In this document: one piece after another, positions 55,988 to 64,000 of the stretch | Layout of the letters: every line of letters begins with the position of its first letter | Position numbering within the stretch: position 1 is the first letter of the stretch | NCBI RefSeq assembly: GCF_022605725.1 | Contig: NC_065557.1 | Location: forward strand, 27,655,256-27,719,255 | Direction of reading: 5' to 3' | Source: Anthonomus grandis grandis | Lineage: Eukaryota > Arthropoda > Insecta > Coleoptera > Curculionidae | Length of the DNA: 64,000 nt | Notes under the pieces: model-generated | Seen by the model: the letters and a program-made list of their open reading frames with translations, nothing else | Told to the model about the DNA's origin: nothing | The model's database searches: none | Translations under genes and position numbers: made by a program

Positions 55988-57644
55988 CCTGATCGAAAAC
56001 ATGAAACTGCTTAACCTTAGGGTGTAGCGTTTTATTTTTATATTCCTTATGTTCACTAAATCTCCATTGACATTTCATTAATTTCAATAATTACATTAAT
56101 AATTTCAGTCAACTTCTTTTATTCATATTTCTTTAAATTCACACTGTCAATGACACATTACTACTGTAACACATCACTCTTCTGGTTTTATTATCCATGC
56201 TTTCTGTTAACGGTCCGTCACTTCTCTGATTGGTTATAATTAATATTTTCTCTGATTGGCTGATATTGACAGCTCAGGCGACAGGTGGGGTCGTAATTGA
56301 TTTAGTCGGTACTGCGTCCATTTTTTTCGACGACTTGTTCCCGTGTTGCAGGTAGGAGCGCACGTAAAAGGCCAGTTTTTTTTATTTCCGAAGTTTGTCA
56401 AGCAGGAAGTGGCCAATATGGTTTATAATTTATGGTCCTTAATCTTGTTCCTTTAGGGAATCGTTTATTTCATAATTCTGGTGCAGGATGCCCAAGATTT
56501 TAAAGGAAAGATAATGAAACTTAGCAAGGGTTTTACTTTTCCGTTTTCCTCTTTATTCTTCTTCAAATTGATGGCTGCAGGCTTTTGATTTCCCCGGGAA
56601 TTGCTGAAACCGGTGGAGCTGGAGCTAGAGTTAGAGCTAGTATTAGAGATTCCAGTCCGGATAGCTCAGCTACAAATGGCATACATTCACAGCTTCGGTT
56701 TTGAAGGCTAGCCATTCATTTCTTGGAGAAATATACAGGCCAGTTTATTCCATTTATTTAAATATTACTAACCATGGATTATTTTTATTAATATACCTTC
56801 TATATCAATCTAACGTTACAAATATTTGATCAATGTCATAATTTAATACGTCCATTTCTTACCTATAATATTAATTATTTTTTGTTCAGTATTTTTCAGT
56901 ACCCTTTTTGGTAGTTAAGTAGATATAACACGGTTAAGGCTGATATGCCTTAGGTAAAAAGGTTCATGAACTTTCCCCTGCGTAATACAAATATATACTA
57001 AAAACTTTAATAATTGCAATTTATTTTTCAAGTGCTGAAATCTACTTAGTAGTGAAATCATAATTTAAATGTTACTTTTGTCAAATTTATTTTAATCATA
57101 TCAACATTATTCATATTTTAATTCATGGCAAATTATTAACATTTATCAGATTAGAACATGAGGTGTGTACATATCTTTGATGTAAATATAATTTGGTTGT
57201 ATTGTTGAGATTTTTTTTTGCCTCTTTAAGTCTACCTTATCCAGGGTCATTTAATTGTTAATTGAAACCTATATACCAAGTCTTTTTCTTAGTTTTCTTT
57301 CATTTATAAAAAAAAGAACTAAGTGGCGCCCTCTTATTTAATAGTTATAATCAAGTTTAGATTCTTTAATAGCCAATCATAAGTGAACCTTCGAATAATC
57401 CCAAGTCTCCAATAATTCTGAGCTATCGTCTGCAAACTCTTGGCAAAATAGTAACACTGTAAAGTTAACGCCACAAAGGAAAGCATTTATAAGCTGATGC
57501 AGAGGTCGACGCTATTATCTACATCTCGAATCGTCAGAAAGTTCATTACATAGCATGAACTAGTTTAAAAAACACGTCATGTACTTTTAGTCAAGTTTAT
57601 TTTTGTAAATAAAGTTAAAAAACAGAGTCCAATAACATGGAAAG
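55988..57644. other. No recognised gene
   Basis: This separates the copy 1 RT fragment from a 3' UTR of the same family. It contains two copies of TCTCTGATTGG (56232 and 56258 region) and a short GGAGCT/AGAGCT repeat near 56605-56650. No protein domain recognised. Confidence 0.45.
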
Positions 57645-57755
57645 GGCTCCACTAAAGCTTCATCCTTCTGATATCTGACATATCTGGGATAAGTGAACAA
57701 TCCCCTTTTCCCCAGGGGGGAGTGCGATTGCCGTTTGGCATGAAATGTGATACCA
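57645..57755 (+). mobile_element. Dong/R4-like LINE 3' UTR (copy 1 end)
   Basis: TATCTGGGATAAGTGAA and GGGAGTGCGA followed by TTTGGC match the 3' UTR of the next copy (60050-60100). A TAA repeat follows directly in both. Confidence 0.7.
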
Positions 57756-57771
57756 TTATTAATAATAATAC

Positions 57772-57856
<85 letters not shown>

Positions 57857-57867
57857 ATAATAATAAT

Positions 57868-57902
<35 letters not shown>

Positions 57903-57933
57903 TAATAATAATAATAATAGTAATAAAAATAAT
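57756..57933 (+). repeat. (TAA)n microsatellite, about 178 bp
   Basis: Near-pure AAT repeat with a few interruptions. It gives isoleucine-rich or leucine-rich frames that are not genes. Confidence 0.95.
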
Positions 57934-57944
57934 GACCCTGTTTC

Positions 57945-60104
57945 CCACAAGGAACCAAAAGAATAGTCCTCCGGTATGCTCTGCTTATCGTAAAAGGCGA
58001 CTAAACGGACAACCTGGGCCACCAGGGTTGAATGGTGACAGACACCCATGAAAATGAAGACAAGGAGTGAAAGACGCCTCGGAAGAAGGTTACTGCCTCG
58101 GGATAGCCAGGGCATATCTGGAGCCGGCGCTGGACATGACAGTATGCGAGACATGGGTGACAGGAGGTTGACGAGGCAGACACCTGTCGCTCAACAAATT
58201 ATAGCCGAACAATCACAACCATCTACTTTCCCACTTCCTCAAAAACCAAAACCAACAACAAACAAGAAAAATATTTTATCATAATATTAATTTTAGGCAC
58301 CTGAGAACAGTACATATCCTATTAAAGAAGTTATTCAGCAGTTCTGGCAAGACCAGCTTGAACTACCGGCACAGTGTATTAAACGCGTCAAGTGGATTAA
58401 TGAAGAGAGAGAAAGTGTCGCGTAAAATATTGTTTAATCCTCAATTAATGCCCTTCTTTTTTACACAGGGATCAGCTTATCTTCTGTCCAAAGACGATCT
58501 TAATAAATAAACCGGATGTATAAGATTCTTACTTTGTGTATTGCCCAAAGGATCTACGAGCATTGCGAACGCAACCAAATTATTGCATATGACCAAAAGG
58601 GGTGTACAAAGAATGCTATGAGATGCAAAGAGAAATGATAATTGACTCGATAGGAAGTCAATCCTATACCAAGAAAAGAAATCTTTTTATGGCTTATATA
58701 GAATATAAAAAGGCTTTTGACTCCGTGCCCGATAGTTGGCTTCTTTAGATACTAAAAATCTACAAAATAAATACACATATAACTCATTTTTTAGAGCATG
58801 CAATGTCAGCGTGGAGTACTACTAAGCAACTAAATGAAGCAACCTGCAGTATCATGTTGCAACCCATCCGAATAACAAGAGGTATATCTCAAGGAGACGT
58901 GCTATTTCCTCTTTGGTTTTGTCTGGCAATGAACCTGAAAATGAACCAATGAATGTCTGGATATTCTATTAAAAATAACATTGCTAATATCATTAAAATA
59001 AAACAACTGCTTTATATGGATGACCTAAAACTACTGGCAGTCACAAAACATCAACTGGACCAAATGCTTAAAATCGTTGAAGAATTTTTGACAGACATTA
59101 GCATATATTTTGGAATAGATAACGGACTATTAATATCCAAAAAGGTAAGGTTAATCAAAGTAATTTTCAGATGAACAATGAAAACTGGATCCAGTCAATG
59201 CAAGCAGGCGAGACTGATAAGTACTTACGGGTTAAACAAGCACAAAGAATCGATTATTCGACGATGAAAGAAGAACTTATAACAGAATTTCAAAAAAGAA
59301 CGAGAGGGGTGCTAAGTACTGGACTTAATAGCAAAAATCTTTCTAAGGCAATTCACACATACAGTTCAGTACTGGGCTACTCATTTGGTGAAGAACATTT
59401 ACCTGGAGAGAACGGATATTGCGAACTTACAAAGGAAAATGAGAACCCTACTTACTAAGTACAAATACTCAGCCCAGAAGTGCGGTTAAGAGAACCACGC
59501 TAGCACGATGCGAGGGAGCAAGAGGATTTATCGATCTAGAAAAGCAATTGGACAAACAAATTAATAATTTAATAATTTTTTTTAGAAGACAGAACTGGAA
59601 ACAGAAACCTCTGCACGGAAGACATATTAAAGAGTGAGTAGTAACAAACCTTGACTTAGTTTTAGTGGAGAAGCAACATAAGATAATGTCTCTTATCAAA
59701 GTGGCTATTCCCAACACTAACAATTTAGTTCAAAAACACGCATAAAAAGTATCAAAGTACCGCCACCTAGAAGTATGGCTACAGAGGCACTGGCAAATGA
59801 ATATTGTTAGAACACCACCAATCATAATGTCGACTATGGGAGTCACACCAAAGAGCCTGGAAAGAAGCATTGAAGAATTAGGTCTCAATCAACATATGTA
59901 TAGAGAACTATAGAAAGTGATATAAATAAAAGCTATTAAATGCAGCTCGAATTGTAAGAAAATTTCGAGGAACCAACACCATTGATCTTCACCACGGGCC
60001 CATTATCACTGGTAAGGGCCCCCACAGAGCTCATTCCCTGTAATTCCTGAGTATCTGGGATAAGTGAATGTTCTCCTCTGAGGGAGTGCGAGCCATTTGG
60101 CTGA
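57945..60104 (+). mobile_element. Dong/R4-like LINE, copy 2, decayed
   Basis: It starts right after the TAA tract. An N-terminal region (58048-58284) reads LGRRLLPRDSQGISGAGAGH with DRRLTRQTPVAQQIIAEQ. Next: VIQQFWQDQLELPAQCIKRV (about 58330-58395), RIYEHCERNQIIAYDQKGC (58550-58610), YMDDLKLLAVTKHQLDQML (RT box, 59010-59070), QAGETDKYLRVKQAQRIDYS and a C-terminal region with GVTPKSLERSIEELGL (59830-59890). Many stops, and the segment with APGPD is missing. The 3' UTR matches copy 1, followed by a TAA tract. Dong elements are known to insert in TAA repeats. Confidence 0.75.
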
Positions 60105-60108
60105 AAAT

Positions 60109-60150
60109 CATAATAATAATAATAATAATTATAATAGTTATTATTATTAA

Positions 60151-60196
<46 letters not shown>
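60109..60196 (+). repeat. (TAA)n tract at the LINE 3' end
   Basis: AAT repeat with an inverted patch of TTATTATTATT at 60139-60149. Confidence 0.9.
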
Positions 60197-60499
60197 CAAG
60201 GTGCGGCGAGATCTAGCCCAAGGCGACTCTATCTAACCGTACTAACAAAAAGAATAATAAAATAATTAACTTAGAACAATGAACAATGAAAATGTTGGCA
60301 AAAGGAAACCTAAAAATTATAAAAACCTATATCAAAATATCATATATACATCAAAAAGCAGAAGCAGCAAAGGCCTAAGCCGTAACTGTCGACTATATAT
60401 ACTATTATTACTAGCTAATTTTTCATACAAATATCTGGAGGACAATTTTATACACCAGAGTAGCTATATTTATTTGTTTTAGTTTAAAATGTTTTTATT
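60197..60499. other. No recognised gene
   Basis: Begins with a short GC-richer piece (CAAGGTGCGGCGAGATCTAG) that resembles the start of another LINE copy, then AT-rich sequence. Confidence 0.4.
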
Positions 60500-61850
60500 G
60501 TTTTATTTATTTATTGTTTTAGAATAACGTTCAAAGTAACACGATCAAGTTTTCTTTCGTCGTAACAAAACTTAAGGCACGCATTTTGTAGTTTCTGTAA
60601 ATTTGATTTGCCTCTTTAAGCAAGGGCTCTGTTTCAGATACCAAAATACTATATTTCTGTAATTTAGGAAAGGTTAGATTAAAAAGTCAGTAAGTTTTAG
60701 TTTGATAGTGGTTGATAAAATGTCTCTATGCAAGTATAAAATTCTTAGTTTATAATATGATTTTTGTGAAATGCTATCGACATGATTTTCAAAACTAAGT
60801 TGGTTATCTAGAACTATACCTAAGCTGCTTTCGCAACTAGAATGCTTTAAAGTATTTCCGTCAAAAGTTGTACTAAAGTTTACATTCTGAGAGTTAGGCA
60901 TGCTGAAAAGTAATAGTTTAGATTTAGTACCATTAGGTTTATAAAAGCGTGACACCTAAACAATTGTATCTAGGTCAGCATCAAGATCCCTTCAAGCATC
61001 ATTCGGCTTAGAAAAGGAAAGGGAGTGGTAAAGTTAAACATGGTCTGCGTACTGATGAGGCTTGCATAAATCAATAACATTTTTTTAAAAAAACCTTATT
61101 ATTTCATTAACATCACTAACAGTAAATATGTTTTGCCAGTAAATTTTAAACATGATATTAAGAAAATCTGAAATTACAAAATTAGAATAGTCCCTGTAAT
61201 TACGAAATGTCACCAGCTTTCTGCAACATCAATTCAAAGGAAATTAAATAATGATCACATATGTTATCTATATTTATAACTTCAAGATCGGTGACTAAGT
61301 CTGGAACTGAAGCAACGAGAACATCAATTAATTTACCTCTCGATGCCGAAATTCGAGTGTGAGACGCTTGAATTAATTGTGTTAAACTATATTTATTTAA
61401 AAGCCTATTAATTAGAAGAAAAAGCAGGACAACTGGTATTCAGTAAGTCCACATTCAAATTACCACCAAACATCACAACATTACAAAGCGATAAAAAATT
61501 GAAAATTATATTTTCTAGGTCGTCTAAACAAAAACTTAGATTGATAGATGGTGGAAGGTACAGAGACTCGAAACATACCACTTTTCCACTAACTTTGGTG
61601 TGAATCCATTGCTATTCCAAAGCGCTATTTTGAAGTGACTTATTTAAAGTTTCAAGTTCTTAAAAATTATTAATATAAAAAGCAACAGCGTCACCGCGTC
61701 AATCTCTATCACCCCAAGTAACATTATAGTTACAAATATTGATATTGTGTCACTTTCTATTGAGCTATTTAACTAAGATTTCGATAGCCCAATAATACAG
61801 TATTTCTCAGATGCTACAAATTCAGAAAAGCTGTTAAACTGGGAACATAA
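60500..61850 (-). pseudogene. CR1/Jockey-group LINE ORF2 remnant
   Basis: On the minus strand, degraded endonuclease pieces (GDAVAFYINN-like near 61690, FGGNLNVDLLNTS near 61450, SHTRISASRGKLIDVLVASV near 61340, CDHYLISFELMLQKAG near 61240) are followed by the RT thumb region 60955-60674, SKLLLFSMPNSQNVNF, SCESSLGIVLDNQLSFENHV and SYYKLRILYLHRDILS. The RT core between is deleted. Motif order supports one old element. Confidence 0.75.
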
Positions 61851-63132
61851 ATACAACGTTTACACGTAACATTAATGCGAATTAATGGCGCCGCATCACT
61901 CTAATTTTGCTATTGATGTGGGTGTGCCTAACTTAAAGCGATATACATTTTTCTGTGAATTTATTATGATGTCTTATTTAAACTATAATTATATGTTTTC
62001 TGATGGCTCCTCATGGATTTTAGCCTTGAGTCTTGCAACAAGCACTGAACTGGCGTACCTATATCATTTTTTCGTATTGCCAAAGACCATACAAATAAAA
62101 ATTGGGATAAAAATATATGACAAAAAACAAATAAAAAAGGATGTCGTGGTAAAGAGGTTAAGATTTATTTATAGCTAGATATTAATTTCGTTAACTTTAA
62201 AATTATGGGTGTTATTAAGTGCTGTGGGTGTTATTAAAAAAAGGATTATACGTTATTATTAACAAGAAACCCCAATTAAGATTGGTTCCAAGATTGATTT
62301 GGACAAACTAGGAATGCCTGTGGTAATGCCAAAAATTGTACTCCTAATCAGTTTAGCAGAGAATTTTAAAAATTGCGCTGAAAAGAAAGATTTCAACTAT
62401 CTGGAGAATGCCATTGACATTTTGCTTACTACAACATCAGAATTAATTAAAAAGACCGATTTTTGAAATATAGAAACAAAAAATAGTATTCCAATTTTAA
62501 ATATTCACAGTAGAGATTACCAAAATGTAAATGCATATTTAAGCATACATTGATTTTTCCATTGCATTGATTTTTCCAAAGGCGATATTCTGGATAGAAG
62601 TACAACTTTTTGCGAAAAAAAGCATACGAGAGTAGTCTTCAGGAGCTGTTTAGGGGATTAACAGTGACCCCAAAAAGCTTTACAACTTATTTAGTTTCAT
62701 TAAAAAATATTTTCAAAAAAAAATTTAATTATTTTTGTTTACAAAATAGTGTATGGATTAGTCAAATCGGTAGGGTACAAATACCTTTTTTCTTTATCTA
62801 TAAGAGTAAGTAATAATTGATTACACGCTTAAATTTGCAAATAGGATATAAGCGACACAAAAAGAACGAGCGCAAGCAAAAAATTTTGAAAAATGTCCAG
62901 TTTAAAAAATAAAATTTGTTGTTAAGTAATCGGTAAAAAAAAAAAGAATTAAAGTTCTTCTTTATGTAAATATCTTTTATCTTACGTCTTAATAGATTTT
63001 TTCCATTTAAGGTTGATATGTATGAACTGTTAGTTATGTTAGAATTAAGAATTATGTATATGTATATGTTTTAAAATACAATTGTTTTTTATTGATATTT
63101 CTTTTTCTGTATTTTCAATAGGTAGCAAAACT
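61851..63132. other. No recognised gene; weak plus-strand frames
   Basis: Plus-strand open frames at 61885-62178 and around 62290-62465 (VVMPKIVLLISLAENFKNCA, FNYLENAIDILLTTTSELIK) could be degraded coding sequence; I recognise no family. The rest is AT-rich. Confidence 0.35.
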
Positions 63133-63189
63133 TGATGTTTTTACCAAAATCAACACATACAACATGTGTTGATTTTGGTAAAAACATCA
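63133..63189. repeat. Perfect 25-bp inverted repeat, 7-nt loop
   Basis: TGATGTTTTTACCAAAATCA-ACACA (63133-63157) is the exact complement of 63165-63189; loop TACAACA. No transposon ends are attached. Confidence 0.9.
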
Positions 63190-63611
63190 GTTTTTAAGAA
63201 ATGTAGGTCTATGATACACATTAAATATACCGATTTTATCTTATATACAATTATACATTATGTAATTAATTCAACATCTTTCAGTATTATTTCACCAAAA
63301 TTTATATTAGCATAAATAATCTTGAAATATTTTTCTTCTATATTTTAGCATAGAAAAACAAACCACCGAGAAGCGACAAAACCCGCATTTACCGTTGATT
63401 TTCTGGGGTCCAATTTTGGTGACCTTGAGCGGGCTTAAATGACTGGCGCTACATATAAACTAACGGAGAAAAATCGTTTTGGCAATTTAATAGTTCCGTA
63501 CACGGAGAGAAATACGACAATTAATAGATTAAAAATTTTATTGGGAATTTGAAATCAAAACTATTACATTATTTTACTGTTGGTATAGTTAAGTTATAGG
63601 TATACCTAAAC

Positions 63612-63800
63612 TATACCGGGTGATACAGGAAACAGGGAACACGCAACAACTTTTTTATTTTTCAAGATAAAACAATTGAATACGTCAAAATATGCCTTTA
63701 TAACCATTCTATTGACATACCAAATTTCATTTGTTTATCTTGAAAAATAAAAAGTTATTGCGTGTTCCCTTTTTTCTGTGTCATAGTGCCAACTATAGTA
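63612..63800. mobile_element. Foldback MITE-like element
   Basis: The arms 63635-63671 and 63734-63769 (GGGAACACGCAA...TTCAAGATAAA) are inverted copies with one or two differences, spaced by 62 bases. Left flank TA-CCGGGTGATACAGG and right flank GTGCCAACTATA give weaker outer pairing. No coding content. This fits a non-autonomous DNA transposon; the exact ends are uncertain. Confidence 0.65.
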
Positions 63801-64000
63801 CCGGTAGTAGCCGGTATAGTGCCAACTATAAAAATTACCATTTAGGATAAATAATGTAAAACAAAAAATCTTCTAAACAAACTTTTATTTTTTGAGGAAA
63901 TAATATTGGCTCATTGTATAATGAAACACAAAAATACATTGGCAATAATTGAATTAAACCTAGGTACATTTATACATTCCGCAAAATTTTTAGTTTTCGA

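Noticed and set aside
57652..58154. Long isoleucine- or leucine-rich open frames on both strands
   Set aside because: They are translations of the (TAA)n microsatellite at 57756-57933 with flanking LINE sequence, not genes.

Overview
This is an AT-rich eukaryotic window, most likely from an insect with a repeat-rich genome; a beetle is possible but not shown. The main reasons are the dense and old transposon content of insect type: Tc1/mariner elements ending in TA-CAGGGT, CR1/Jockey-like LINEs, a Dong/R4-like LINE in TAA repeats, Gypsy elements and a Penelope-like element. There are no bacterial-style operons. The only host gene I can support is one terminal exon that looks like membrane-bound alkaline phosphatase (minus strand, 53565-53854). 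Almost every other coding stretch is a decayed mobile element.

Layout. 1-1570: a Gypsy integrase remnant split by a minus-strand LINE 3' end. 3869-7172: a LINE with an endonuclease-RT ORF (one frameshift, one nonsense). 8688-9053: a LINE RNase H fragment. 9655-10793: an internally deleted mariner-like element. 11510-15490: a two-ORF LINE on the minus strand. 15670-16369: a broken transposase. 16880-17215: a Gypsy integrase scrap. 19176-23475: a decayed Gypsy element between two LTR segments. 24598-26448 and about 28790-30925: two mariner-like elements with inverted repeats of 300-400 bp. 31590-32766: another transposase with a clear short intron. 35290-39376: a Penelope-like element laid down as an inverted pair inside one 14-bp target duplication. 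40956-43034: an almost intact IS630/Tc1-like element with a DD82E triad. 44918-47174 and 49392-51613: two more long-TIR mariner-like elements. 53565-53854: the alkaline phosphatase exon. 55500-60196: two Dong-like LINE copies with TAA-repeat tails. 60500-61850: a CR1-like LINE remnant. 63612-63800: a foldback MITE.

Points that stand out: (i) hammerhead-ribozyme-like motifs in both Penelope copies, with paired changes at core positions 3 and 8; (ii) three related mariner-type transposases, each with a candidate spliceosomal intron at a different place; (iii) an element whose long inverted repeats each contain a complete 186-bp TA-flanked module; (iv) several perfect or near-perfect short hairpins that no ORF explains; (v) a DD82E transposase stopped by a single TGA. 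I found no CRISPR array, rRNA or convincing tRNA gene.
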